A DNA stretch of 32,583 bases from Acinetobacter bereziniae (GTDB taxonomy: Bacteria > Pseudomonadota > Gammaproteobacteria > Pseudomonadales > Moraxellaceae): contig WNDP01000041.1 in assembly GCA_009912575.1 (NCBI GenBank), positions 1-32,583 on the forward strand. Reading direction: 5' to 3'. The notes under the pieces are model-generated. The model searched no databases, was not told where the DNA came from, and was given only the letters and a program-made list of their open reading frames with translations. The translations under genes were made by a program, and so were the position numbers. This document shows positions 1-8,932 of this stretch, one piece after another (position 1 is the stretch's first letter; each line of letters begins with the position of its first letter).

Positions 1-193
1 AAGTCACCAACCAGAACGGTAAGAACTCAAAGTAATCATCTGTTTTTATCAATTTGCAGTGTATTGAAACTTGAACAATTAAAGCTTACTCATCAAATGA
101 ATCATTTTGCTTTGAAAGCGAAGCTTTTTATCTAAAATCGTTGAAAGCAGCCTATTCTGAAATTTCCTTTTTTAAAAAGGCTAGTGCGTAACA
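1..193. other. Gene-free left edge
   Basis: No open frame or RNA gene is recognised here. The only structure is a short hairpin near 114-127 (AAAGC, loop GAA, GCTTT) followed by a few T residues; it could be a weak terminator for a gene left of the window. The EamA stub on the minus strand ends at 194, and no continuation of that family is readable in this stretch. Confidence 0.4.
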
Positions 194-364
194 TCAGTTA
201 CTCAATAAACGTTGAACCAACATTAGCGTCAATGCGACTAAGATTAAACGTGTAGAAATAAATAAAAATGGAGAAAAAACCTGCAAACTGTGTTTGACCA
301 GTCCCCACAATGATCCCCAAACGAGACACAACAAAACGATTGCACCCATTACTCTAAGATTCAT
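194..364 (-). pseudogene. 5' remnant of an EamA/DMT-family transporter
   Basis: This minus-strand frame of 56 codons starts MNLRVMGAIVLLCLVWGSLW and ends VQRLLSN-stop. The first segment, with its hydrophobic run and WGS motif, followed by a loop ending SPFLF and a second hydrophobic helix beginning STRLILVAL, is the typical opening of drug/metabolite (EamA, about 300 residues) exporters. Only about two of the usual ten helices remain. I found no frame downstream (1-193) that continues the family, so this looks like a truncation rather than a simple frameshift. It is divergent from the LysR gene at 515, a common arrangement of a regulator and its target exporter. The call rests on pattern recognition of a short piece. 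Confidence 0.5.
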
Positions 365-514
365 TTGCTGTACTCATACAGATGGAAAGTAGACTTATTT
401 TAAAAAATAAATGACATCATGAATAATGCTATGTTTTAATACATCCATCATTTTTTTTAATGCATTTGAAAATTCAACATTTTTATTAGAAGCGAATAGG
501 TTTGAGGAATTGTC

Positions 515-1366
515 ATGAATATCGACATCGGAGATATTAAGTCATTTGTAACGGTTGCCGAAATGAAGAGTATTTCTGCTGCTGCCCACAAACTTAACTA
601 TTTGCAGTCAAATATGACCGCAAAAATTAAAAAAATCGAAAACCACTACAAACGCCAGTTATTTATCCGTAAACCTAAGGGGGTTGAACTGACAGAGTCT
701 GGTATGAACCTTTATCAACAATATAAAAAGATGATCTTCACTTGGGAAGAGACTGAAAATAAAATTTATCAACAAGAAAAATATCTTCGTTTTGGTACCA
801 ATACCAGCTTAGGAGGCATGCGCTTCTACCCGTCTTTTAGCCAACTTTATGAAACCTATCCAGAGCTTTCAATCACGATGAAAACTGGTGCAACAGGCTA
901 TATTGAAGATGAAATTTTATCAGGCAATTTAGATATCGCTTATGTACTCGGGTATCCCAAACAGAAAAACATACAATATATCCAAAAGGCAGAAGATCAA
1001 CTGGTTATCATTGGTAAAAGTGTTATTAACCATGAGAATCTTGAGGATTGCCTCAATCACCAAAATATTCTGTTGGCTTCAGAAGAATGTTGTTATGCCA
1101 CAACCTTAGATCATATTTATACGGACTACAACTTAACAAAAGGTGAGCTCACCCATATTTATGATCATGAAGCGCTGGTGAATTTCACTCAATTGGGTAT
1201 GGGAATTTCCATGATCGCAAAATCACTGATCAAAAAATTTAATATTGAGTATTACCGTGAAACTCCTGAACAATATCGAGATATAGGATTTTATTTAATT
1301 GCACGAAGTGAGCATGTCTTTACTCCAATTGAAAAGCAATTTATTGGCTTGAATGATCAGCTTTAA
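515..1366 (+). CDS. LysR-family transcriptional regulator
   Basis: This is a DNA-binding regulator of 283 residues, close to the usual LysR length. Residues about 5-64 form the winged helix-turn-helix (FVTVAEMKSISAAAHKLN, then a recognition helix with QSNMTAKIKKIE and the wing ending GVELTESG). Residues about 90-280 match the periplasmic-binding-protein-like effector domain. The start is supported by GAGGAA seven bases before the ATG at 515. The ligand cannot be read from the sequence. It sits divergent from the truncated EamA transporter stub, so its original target may have been that exporter, now lost. No other obvious partner gene lies next to it. The regulator itself is intact. Confidence 0.9.
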   Translation: MNIDIGDIKSFVTVAEMKSISAAAHKLNYLQSNMTAKIKKIENHYKRQLFIRKPKGVELTESGMNLYQQYKKMIFTWEETENKIYQQEKYLRFGTNTSLGGMRFYPSFSQLYETYPELSITMKTGATGYIEDEILSGNLDIAYVLGYPKQKNIQYIQKAEDQLVIIGKSVINHENLEDCLNHQNILLASEECCYATTLDHIYTDYNLTKGELTHIYDHEALVNFTQLGMGISMIAKSLIKKFNIEYYRETPEQYRDIGFYLIARSEHVFTPIEKQFIGLNDQL

Positions 1367-1399
1367 ACAGATCGATATTTTTCTTAAATTTTAACTGTT

Positions 1400-1741
1400 T
1401 TAATTTATATTTGGCTGTTTTATTTGATCTGTATTTTCCCATTTAAACACTGAGTAAAACAGCATAAATACACCTAGAAAAGTACCAACAGGAAATGCAT
1501 TGAGCATAAAAAGGGTGAAGAAAACTAAACCTAAACGATTGGACAAACTTCCAGACTTCACGCCTTTTGCACATAAAAAATGAATAATTATAAGCAGCAA
1601 TTTCCCTAATATAGCACCGACAAAATAACGGACTTGATTTGTAAACATATAATACAACATGTTTATTAAATCAAAAATCAAGACAAATGCTACAATTTTG
1701 TGCAATGTTGATAAAGTTTGATTTTTATCTATATTCATCAC
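1400..1741 (-). CDS. Small multi-pass membrane protein, unknown function
   Basis: The protein has 113 residues (112 if the ATG at 1738 is used rather than the GTG at 1741; an AAGGAT lies upstream at better spacing for the GTG). About three hydrophobic segments are visible: residues 15-33, 39-60 and 70-97, the last containing FPVGTFLGVFMLFYSVFKW. It ends with a short polar tail. I recognise no catalytic motif. It is convergent with the LysR gene, with 33 bases between the stops. The nearest gene on its own strand (3339-3611) lies beyond argG, so it is probably monocistronic. Confidence 0.7.
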   Translation of the reverse strand: MMNIDKNQTLSTLHKIVAFVLIFDLINMLYYMFTNQVRYFVGAILGKLLLIIIHFLCAKGVKSGSLSNRLGLVFFTLFMLNAFPVGTFLGVFMLFYSVFKWENTDQIKQPNIN

Positions 1742-1878
1742 AATTTTTTATCCTTGTTATTTGATTCTATTTCAGTTTTTTACTTAATGTTTAACCATCG
1801 CTTTTGCTATATTAATCTATTTTTAAATTAAAAAAAAATGATTTCCACCGACAACAGCCCAAAATTTGTATTGAAGAG

Positions 1879-1887
1879 TGCTATAAT
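1879..1887 (+). promoter_or_regulatory. Extended -10 promoter of argG
   Basis: TGcTATAAT is a perfect -10 hexamer with the TG extension. No good -35 hexamer is found 16-18 bases upstream, which is acceptable for an extended -10 promoter. It would give a leader of roughly 65 bases before the argG start at 1958. I saw no clear ArgR box. Confidence 0.6.
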
Positions 1888-1945
1888 ACTGCGTTTATAA
1901 AATTCTCAATGGCCACCCATGTATGTGGTGCCTCTTTCGAAATAG

Positions 1946-3301
<1,356 letters not shown>

Positions 3302-3316
3302 TTAAGTTTAAAAAAT

Positions 3317-3340
3317 AAAAACCGCCAAATGGCGGTTTTT
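3317..3340. terminator. Bidirectional terminator between argG and the convergent small gene
   Basis: A perfect palindrome with core ACCGCCA-aa-TGGCGGT is flanked by an A-run on the left and a T-run on the right, so it can end transcription on both strands. It lies 15 bases after the argG stop and touches the stop codon of the minus-strand gene. Confidence 0.9.
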
Positions 3341-3611
3341 ATTGGTCAAGACTTTTTGCTGTGATCTGATTAAGATACAGTACTAGAATTCTGGTTTGTT
3401 TGAGTGGTGTCTTTTGCTGCGATTTTTGCTGTTGTTTTTGTAATTCAATCCGTTCTGCATGTTCTTGACGAATTCGATCATACTCTCGCTGAGTTTCTGC
3501 ATCACTTTTTGCAGCTAAAAATGCCATCCCCACTAAAAAAACTGGAAATAATAATCCCAATGCCGCAAGCAAATAAACTTTAGGAAACTTCTTCGAACTT
3601 GTCTGTGACAT
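3339..3611 (-). CDS. Small single-pass membrane protein with coiled-coil tail
   Basis: The protein has 90 residues: a short basic N-terminus, one hydrophobic helix (about 12-33, containing LLAALGLLFPVFLVGMAFLAA), then a charged and glutamine-rich helical stretch (about 36-70) likely to form a coiled coil. No enzyme motif is present and the family is not recognised. It is probably an inner-membrane protein with a soluble helical tail. It is convergent with argG and shares the terminator. Confidence 0.65.
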   Translation of the reverse strand: MSQTSSKKFPKVYLLAALGLLFPVFLVGMAFLAAKSDAETQREYDRIRQEHAERIELQKQQQKSQQKTPLKQTRILVLYLNQITAKSLDQ

Positions 3612-3813
3612 ACATTTAAATCTCTCAATAAATATAAGTAGGCGGAATAATATAACAGAACAAACTTATTCAATATATGAAAAATCGAAAATTGATCAAA
3701 GACTCATTTGTTAATAAAGTCTTATTCAAGATACAACTTTAGCTTTGCTTTTAGCCAGCATCTTAAAAATCAAAGCTTTAGCCATCAAATCATTCATCAT
3801 CAATACAACGAAA

Positions 3814-4176
3814 TCATCGATCTTTAGCAGACTGATAAGCAGCTTGCGCAATTGCTAAACTCTTCTTTTTTCCTTCAACTGTATCTGGGATTTCATTGAT
3901 CGTACCATTACTCGAATGACGCTGAAGATGCTGTTGTTGAGAATATTTGTGCATCTCAGGTTGAGACCTCACCTGTTGTGAGTTTTGAGTAGCTGTACGT
4001 TGGGTCAATTTTTGTTGGAGTTGTTGTTGTGGATTTACTGTAGCAGTACCTGCGCACGGTCGAGACTGATAAGTTACTGAACCTTTAACCACACATTTAT
4101 ATACTTCTTTAGCTAAAGCGTGATGAGAAAACCCTAAAGCTAAAATAACCAACACGACTTTTTTCACAACACGCAC
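3814..4176 (-). CDS. Exported DUF4124-like protein
   Basis: The protein has 120 residues. An N-terminal signal peptide is visible (MRVVKK, hydrophobic core, cleavage likely after HALA near residue 22). It is followed by EVYKCVVKGSVTYQSRPC, which matches the DUF4124 pattern of a short beta unit with two cysteines. The remainder (about 50-120) is glutamine-rich and low in complexity, with a short helical end. It is expected in the periplasm; the function of the family is unknown. Spacers of about 200 bases on either side suggest a single-gene unit. Confidence 0.75.
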   Translation of the reverse strand: MRVVKKVVLVILALGFSHHALAKEVYKCVVKGSVTYQSRPCAGTATVNPQQQLQQKLTQRTATQNSQQVRSQPEMHKYSQQQHLQRHSSNGTINEIPDTVEGKKKSLAIAQAAYQSAKDR

Positions 4177-4339
4177 TCCATTTAAGTTTCAACAAAATAT
4201 CAACAAATGAGCTAAATTGCTATTTACACAGGAGTTTTTTTAATTTCTGATTTTCATATCACAATAAAGGGGGAAATATGACTTTTTTTGCCAAATTTAT
4301 ACAGCATTTTGTCATGTCCACATTGTGGTAAATTCCATG

Positions 4340-4822
4340 CTATTTCAAATTTCTCAATAGGCGACGTACAATCACACCATGTACCATAGAAACGGGAAGC
4401 ATGTAAAATTTCCCAAAAAAATTATAAGTAACAACACTGGTATAAATTCTAAGCTGATTTTTCTGCTCATCATAGTTATCGATCTTTAGCACCACCAACA
4501 CACTTAAATGCTTATCGGTTGATTGCAAAAAAAGCGCATGCTTAGAAACTTGAATAACATCAAAAAAGTCTGCTTTTCCTCCCAACTCAAGCGCTTCAGT
4601 TTGAGAATTAAAACCTTGTATAGGCTGTACACCGCCCAGATGTTGGCTGAAAAAGTCTCGAATTTTAAAAGCAATCTTTAACCATTTTGGTGGCTTACTG
4701 GTCATCAAGTAATAGGCTTGGGATGCTGTGATATTTTGATCAATGAATTGTTGGTCTTGATGAATAAAATTAAGCTGATCTTTAGGCGCAAGTAGTACGT
4801 TTGGATCTATTTCTTTATTCAT
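4340..4822 (-). CDS. DUF2867-like protein
   Basis: The protein has 160 residues, with no signal peptide or membrane helix. The order of blocks (YYLMTSKPPKWLKIAFKIRD, LGGKADFFDVIQ, HLSVLVVLKIDN, and an end with FYMLPVSMVHGVIVRRLLRN) resembles DUF2867, a small family of unknown role sometimes found fused to SDR-type proteins. The assignment is by eye. The gene stands alone, with about 160 bases before the next gene on its strand and 490 bases upstream. Confidence 0.65.
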   Translation of the reverse strand: MNKEIDPNVLLAPKDQLNFIHQDQQFIDQNITASQAYYLMTSKPPKWLKIAFKIRDFFSQHLGGVQPIQGFNSQTEALELGGKADFFDVIQVSKHALFLQSTDKHLSVLVVLKIDNYDEQKNQLRIYTSVVTYNFFGKFYMLPVSMVHGVIVRRLLRNLK

Positions 4823-5269
4823 GGAACTAAACCTTTTTAAATATAATAATTTAACGTATGAATAGAATCTAAATTCAGTCTACAGCAATCCAAATGAAGT
4901 ACAATCACAAGCAGTCTAAAGTTGAATAAAATCATGAATGAATGAACAACTTTTTTAAATATAAGAGCATTAAAAACGAATATAAATTATTTAATGATAG
5001 TGGTATACATGGTATCTATAACATGCGATTCGAAATAAATAGATATTGAAAACATCCAGCTTATAAAGAGATAAAAAGTGTATCCCCTGCTTGGAAACTT
5101 ACCTCATTAAGCTATTACTGCAATCTGATATTTTGAGAAAATTTCGAACGATTTACACAGGCAATGTTCGTCTCAGGCAATGCCAATATTTAAAATGCAA
5201 ACAGAGCCATGCTTTGATTTTGCTGATGTTACAGTAGCTGTGCATCGTTAATGAATAATCTTGATAAAA
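4823..5269. other. Gene-free AT-rich spacer
   Basis: No frame with coding character or a ribosome-binding site is seen on either strand. A short direct repeat GGCAATG occurs twice (5160-5166 and 5177-5183). The spacer must hold the promoter of the DUF2867-like gene at its left end, but I cannot place it with confidence. The icd terminator closes it at 5270. Confidence 0.4.
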
Positions 5270-5292
5270 AAGGTCTGCACTTGGCAGACCTT
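5270..5292 (-). terminator. icd terminator
   Basis: A nine-base-pair perfect stem (AAGGTCTGC / GCAGACCTT, loop ACTTG) is followed on the minus strand by a run of T residues. It lies 20 bases past the icd stop codon. Confidence 0.9.
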
Positions 5293-5311
5293 AGATTAAG
5301 TTGTCTCTGGA

Positions 5312-6568
5312 TTAATTATCCATATTTTCAATTATCGCTTGTCCAAACTCTGAACAACGAAGTAGCGTAGCTCCCGGCATTAAACGCTCAAAATCATAAG
5401 TGACCGTTTTTGCAGAAATCGCGCCTGAAACGCCTTTGATAATTAAATCGGCGGCTTCAGTCCATTCCATATCACGAAGCATCATCTCTGCTGAAAGAAT
5501 AATAGATCCCGGATTTACCTTATCTTGTCCAGCATATTTAGGCGCTGTTCCATGTGTTGCTTCATAAACAGAAATTGCACCACCAATATTTGCACCGGGT
5601 GCAATACCAATCCCGCCTACTTCTGCCGCAAGTGCATCAGAAATATAATCACCGTTTAAGTTCAAGGTCGCGATCACGGAATAGTCAGCAGGACGCATTA
5701 AAATTTGCTGTAAAAAAGCATCTGCAATCACATCTTTAATAATGATGTCTTTGCCTGTTCTTGGGTTTTTAATTTTAACCCAAGGCCCTCCATCAATCAG
5801 CTCACCACCGAAACGGTCAATAGCCAATTCATAACCCCACTCTTTGAAAGCACCCTCAGTGTATTTCATAATGTTGCCTTTATGGACCAAAGTCACACTT
5901 GGCTTTTCATTATCAATTGCAAATTGAATTGCTTTGCGCACCAAACGTTGGGTCCCTTCTTTTGAAACAGGTTTAATCCCAATACCACAATTATCTTCAA
6001 AACGGATTTTAGTGACACCCATTTCTTCTTTAAGAAATTTAATCACTTTTTTTGCTTCTGGGGAGTCAGCTTTCCATTCAATACCTGCATAGATATCTTC
6101 TGAATTTTCTCGGAAAATTACCATATCTGTCTGTTCAGGATGTTGCACAGGTGATGGCACACCCTTAAACCAACGCACAGGTCGCACGCAAACATATAGA
6201 TCTAATTCTTGACGTAGTGCAACATTGAGTGAACGAATTCCACCGCCTACAGGTGTGGTGAGTGGGCCTTTTATCGAAACTACAAATTCTCTAAGTGCTT
6301 CAAAAGTTTCTTCAGGCATATAAGTGCCATAAATTTTATTGGCTTTTTCACCACAGTAAACTTCCATCCATTCGATCGAACGTTTGCCACTATAAGCTTT
6401 TTGAATTGCGGCATCGACCACTGCCTTCATAGCAGGTGTAATATCCACACCAATACCATCTCCTTCAATAAAAGGAATAATCGGATGGTTGGGAACATTC
6501 AGTGACAAATCTGCATTTACAGTAATTTTACTACCATCTGCAGGTATAACGATCTTCTGATAACCCAT
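5312..6568 (-). CDS. icd: NADP-dependent isocitrate dehydrogenase (homodimeric type)
   Basis: Oxidises and decarboxylates isocitrate to 2-oxoglutarate in the TCA cycle, forming NADPH. With the start at 6568 the protein has 418 residues, near the 416 of E. coli Icd. GGAGAG sits eight bases before this ATG, while the open frame reaches 13 codons further without such a site. Family blocks: [27 protein letters not shown] with Ser113 (the E. coli phosphorylation position), [38 protein letters not shown], and [17 protein letters not shown] with the Lys-Tyr pair that marks NADP preference. It is monocistronic. An unrelated monomeric Idh lies 2.4 kb away on the same strand. Confidence 0.97.
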   Translation of the reverse strand: MGYQKIVIPADGSKITVNADLSLNVPNHPIIPFIEGDGIGVDITPAMKAVVDAAIQKAYSGKRSIEWMEVYCGEKANKIYGTYMPEETFEALREFVVSIKGPLTTPVGGGIRSLNVALRQELDLYVCVRPVRWFKGVPSPVQHPEQTDMVIFRENSEDIYAGIEWKADSPEAKKVIKFLKEEMGVTKIRFEDNCGIGIKPVSKEGTQRLVRKAIQFAIDNEKPSVTLVHKGNIMKYTEGAFKEWGYELAIDRFGGELIDGGPWVKIKNPRTGKDIIIKDVIADAFLQQILMRPADYSVIATLNLNGDYISDALAAEVGGIGIAPGANIGGAISVYEATHGTAPKYAGQDKVNPGSIILSAEMMLRDMEWTEAADLIIKGVSGAISAKTVTYDFERLMPGATLLRCSEFGQAIIENMDN

Positions 6569-6694
6569 TACGCAGGCTCTCCATTTTATTATAGTTCGTT
6601 CATCCAAAAGTATTTACCAATTAGGCAATACTTTCGACCACTTTGACAAAATTAGTGTAATCGAATTCGATATTTTTTTGAGATTTATACGAGG

Positions 6695-6751
6695 AATAAC
6701 AACATTTCTCAACTTAATAGAACGTATTGTTTCATGATTTAATGTTGTTAT
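6695..6751. promoter_or_regulatory. Long-spaced inverted repeat upstream of icd (candidate operator)
   Basis: ATAACAACATT at 6696-6706 and its exact reverse complement AATGTTGTTAT at 6741-6751 are separated by 34 bases and lie about 128-183 bases upstream of the icd start. The word recurs once upstream of maeB and, with one mismatch, upstream of idh. This suggests a two-site operator for an unidentified regulator. Confidence 0.4.
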
Positions 6752-6951
6752 CGTATTCATTTTTTATAGAAATTAAGTCTCGATCAAACATTCAAATCAT
6801 TCTCATTGCTGGCTTATCACAACATCTTTAAATAAGTGGACATCTGATCTCGCTTTTTTTAATCCAAATTTTGCTCATAAAAATCTGTATAGAATCTAAT
6901 TTGCAAAAGTTAGCAGTCACTTCTATTTTAAATGCTGAAATTTAGAAAATT

Positions 6952-6970
6952 AAACCACCAAAGTGGTTTT
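6952..6970 (-). terminator. Terminator after the lipoprotein gene
   Basis: Seven-base-pair stem AAACCAC / GTGGTTT with loop CAAA, lying 18 bases past the minus-strand stop at 6988. Poly-T is imperfect on the minus strand and better on the plus strand, so it may work in both directions. Confidence 0.6.
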
Positions 6971-6987
6971 TACGATCAGAAAAGCGC

Positions 6988-7644
6988 TTAGTTTAATTTT
7001 TTCGCACTGATGGTGATTGAGAAGAATTCATTTTTTCTATTTTCTGGAACCTGAGCCAAATCTTTGTGCCCTGAATCGATAAAACTTGGTAGATCCGCAG
7101 GACGATAGTAGCCATTCCAATAATATCGAGTATTTGTATTCTGATTTTGGATTGAATTTTCAATTAAAAATATTGAATACCCACTGGTTAGCGTATCGAC
7201 TTTATTGGAAAACCTTGCGCTTACACTACTTAATTTCCATTTACACACACCTCTTCCATAATAATCTCCATCTAAAATCATGTCAGAATAAAAAACTCCT
7301 GTGTATTCGTGATCTGAAACTTTACTCAGTGCTATAGACTCATGACTTGAGATACTTGGAACTATGCCAGATATAGGATGGTGTTTACCACATGCAGGGT
7401 TTTCAACATCAAACCCCACACCTCCAGTGATTTGTTGAAAATCTCCCGGTGGATTTTTCAATGAAACTTTCACTTGATAAGCATGTTGTAGATTTTGATT
7501 TAACTTTCGTAGAGGTTCTTTATTTTGTTTCTCTTCAGGAATTACTTTTGCTACAGTCTCAATTAAAGCTCCTGTACAGCCTGAAGTTGTGAGCAATATG
7601 ATCATTGCAATTGTTGCCCCGCCACCTTGCAGTATTTTTTTCAT
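6988..7644 (-). CDS. Putative lipoprotein, unknown function
   Basis: The protein has 218 residues from the ATG at 7644, chosen over the GTG one codon earlier because AAGAG is better spaced. A signal peptide ends in a lipobox LLTTSGC, so the mature protein should start at a lipidated Cys near residue 23. The rest is soluble, mostly beta-like, with two further cysteines (in NPACGKHHP and GRGVCKW) that could pair in the periplasm. I recognise no domain. It is followed by its own terminator and is probably monocistronic. The lipoprotein call is good; the role is unknown. Confidence 0.75.
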   Translation of the reverse strand: MKKILQGGGATIAMIILLTTSGCTGALIETVAKVIPEEKQNKEPLRKLNQNLQHAYQVKVSLKNPPGDFQQITGGVGFDVENPACGKHHPISGIVPSISSHESIALSKVSDHEYTGVFYSDMILDGDYYGRGVCKWKLSSVSARFSNKVDTLTSGYSIFLIENSIQNQNTNTRYYWNGYYRPADLPSFIDSGHKDLAQVPENRKNEFFSITISAKKLN

Positions 7645-7647
7645 CAC

Positions 7648-7953
7648 TTAAACTCTTTATTTTTAATCAAAGATACCGATAATTTAAGCAATTGAAAACC
7701 TCACAATTCAAGTATAAAAGAATTTACCTATGTCTTTAGACATACAAATGGCTAACCATACACACGATGTATTTTATGTTCCTGACTTGATGACAAATAA
7801 AGTTGAAGAATACAAAGCTGAATCTGTTATAGTAGTCCACAATCAACTGGGCTTTTTTGCAACCTAAACCACCCCATTTTTATTAAAACGGGTATTCAAT
7901 CGGGTAACAAATCAAACCCCAAAAATTTTATTTATATATATTAGTGGCTTAAA
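7648..7953. other. Spacer between divergent lipoprotein and rluE
   Basis: About 300 bases. It holds a candidate short frame (7730-7867, listed separately) and a possible rluE promoter, TTGAAG at 7803-7808 with TTATAG at 7827-7832 (18 bases apart). Nothing else is recognised. Confidence 0.35.
7730..7867 (+). CDS. Candidate 45-residue small protein
   Basis: An ATG-to-stop frame of 45 codons starting MSLDIQMANHTHDVFYVPDL and ending HNQLGFFAT. A possible promoter lies before it (TTGAAA at 7692, TATAAA at 7713, only 15 bases apart), but the ribosome-binding site is weak. It has no membrane helix and no known family. It ends 86 bases before rluE. It could equally be chance, or a leader overlapping the rluE promoter. 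Confidence 0.25.
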   Translation: MSLDIQMANHTHDVFYVPDLMTNKVEEYKAESVIVVHNQLGFFAT

Positions 7954-8739
7954 GTGAAAATTGTCATTCTAAACAAACCCTATGACGTCCTCTCCCAATT
8001 TCGTAAAGACGAAGCACATATGACCATATCTGACTTCGTTGACGATCCTAGCTTGCGTATAGCTGGTCGTCTTGATATGGACTCTGAAGGTTTAGTTTTT
8101 TTAACTGATCATGGTGGTCTAAATCAGTATATTACCAATCCAACCAATAAAAAGTTTAAGACCTATTTGGTTCAAGTCGATGGTGATATTACTGAAGAAG
8201 CACTTGAGCAGTTACGTAAAGGTGTTGAGTTAAAAGACGGTATAACCTTACCCGCTCAAGCGGCTAAAGTGGAACAACAAGAATGGTTATGGGACCGTGA
8301 TCCACCTGTACGTTTCCGTGCCAATATCCCTTCATGGGTAGAAATTTCGATTTGTGAAGGGCGTAATCGTCAAGTACGTCGTATGACCTCCGCTGTTGGT
8401 TTTCCAACTTTACGTTTGATTCGCACTAAAATCGGTGCAATTGATTTAGTTCAGATGGGTTTACAGCCGGGCGAAACAAAAGAAATCGAACCATTGCTTT
8501 ATCCTGATTTTCAAAATATTTCTGCGGAAGAACCCTATCGTTCACGTTCTTATGTTAAAAAACCAGGCGGTACTGGCGGAAAACCGATGGTACGTAAGAA
8601 CAAAGATGGTTCTACTAAAAAATCTGGAACTAAACGTATTTGGCAGATGGATGACAGCGAAAAACCGCGTCGTAAAACCAATGGAACTACACGTCCAAAT
8701 AGCAAAGCTCCACGAGGTCGTGGACGTAATGGTCGTTAA
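7954..8739 (+). CDS. rluE: 23S rRNA pseudouridine synthase, RluE-type
   Basis: Isomerises a uridine to pseudouridine in 23S rRNA (U2457 in the E. coli enzyme). The open frame starts at a GTG, and residues 1-190 align throughout with RluE. Seen: LNKPYDVLSQF at the N-terminus, the catalytic block GRLDMDSEGL with Asp41, YLVQVDGDI, then EGRNRQVRRMTSAVGFPTLRLIR. As in RluE there is no S4 domain. A tail of about 60 residues (from about 202) rich in Lys, Arg, Gly and Pro follows; it is absent from the E. coli protein and probably binds RNA. A terminator follows the stop. The subfamily (RluE rather than RluB/F/RsuA) is inferred from overall similarity. Confidence 0.88.
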   Translation: MKIVILNKPYDVLSQFRKDEAHMTISDFVDDPSLRIAGRLDMDSEGLVFLTDHGGLNQYITNPTNKKFKTYLVQVDGDITEEALEQLRKGVELKDGITLPAQAAKVEQQEWLWDRDPPVRFRANIPSWVEISICEGRNRQVRRMTSAVGFPTLRLIRTKIGAIDLVQMGLQPGETKEIEPLLYPDFQNISAEEPYRSRSYVKKPGGTGGKPMVRKNKDGSTKKSGTKRIWQMDDSEKPRRKTNGTTRPNSKAPRGRGRNGR

Positions 8740-8754
8740 AATTTAATGATACTT

Positions 8755-8780
8755 AAAGCTCACCTTGGTGGGCTTTTTTT
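8755..8780 (+). terminator. rluE terminator
   Basis: AAAGCTCACC / GGTGGGCTTT stem with one G-T pair, a TT loop and seven or more T residues after, starting 15 bases past the rluE stop. Confidence 0.9.
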
Positions 8781-8867
8781 ATGTCTAGGTACTGCAAATA
8801 CTTAACATTTATCTGAACAGTACTGAGGTCAAATTAAATAAGTTCAAGAATAAACTCAAATCATAAA

Positions 8868-8893
8868 AAAATCGGTGCCTAAGCACCGATTTT
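8868..8893 (-). terminator. idh terminator
   Basis: Eleven-base-pair perfect stem AAAATCGGTGC / GCACCGATTTT with loop CTAA. On the minus strand the arm is followed by T residues. It ends idh from the right; the rluE terminator faces it. Confidence 0.9.
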
Positions 8894-8932
8894 CTCTAAT
8901 CTATAATTTGATTGGTTTAAAAACCAACTCGT

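Larger units (their letters stand above)
6569..6987. other. Upstream region of icd
   Basis: Gene-free spacer of about 420 bases. It holds the inverted repeat described separately (6695-6751) and the lipoprotein terminator (6952-6970). A possible minus-strand -35 (TTGTCA, complement of 6642-6647) with a poor -10 about 18 bases on could be the icd promoter, but this is weak. Confidence 0.4.

Noticed and set aside
1-193. rRNA or tRNA end at the left edge
   Set aside because: No match to tRNA arms or rRNA 3'-end words could be seen.
4823-5269. Small gene or defence element in the long spacer
   Set aside because: No frame with start site and coding character on either strand; only a short direct repeat GGCAATG.
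6586-6594. TATAAT on the minus strand just before icd
   Set aside because: It lies only 20 bases from the start codon, which would place the RNA start on the ribosome-binding site; no -35 fits.
7803-7833. Riboswitch or leader structure before rluE
   Set aside because: No long helices or known aptamer words found; only a possible promoter remains.
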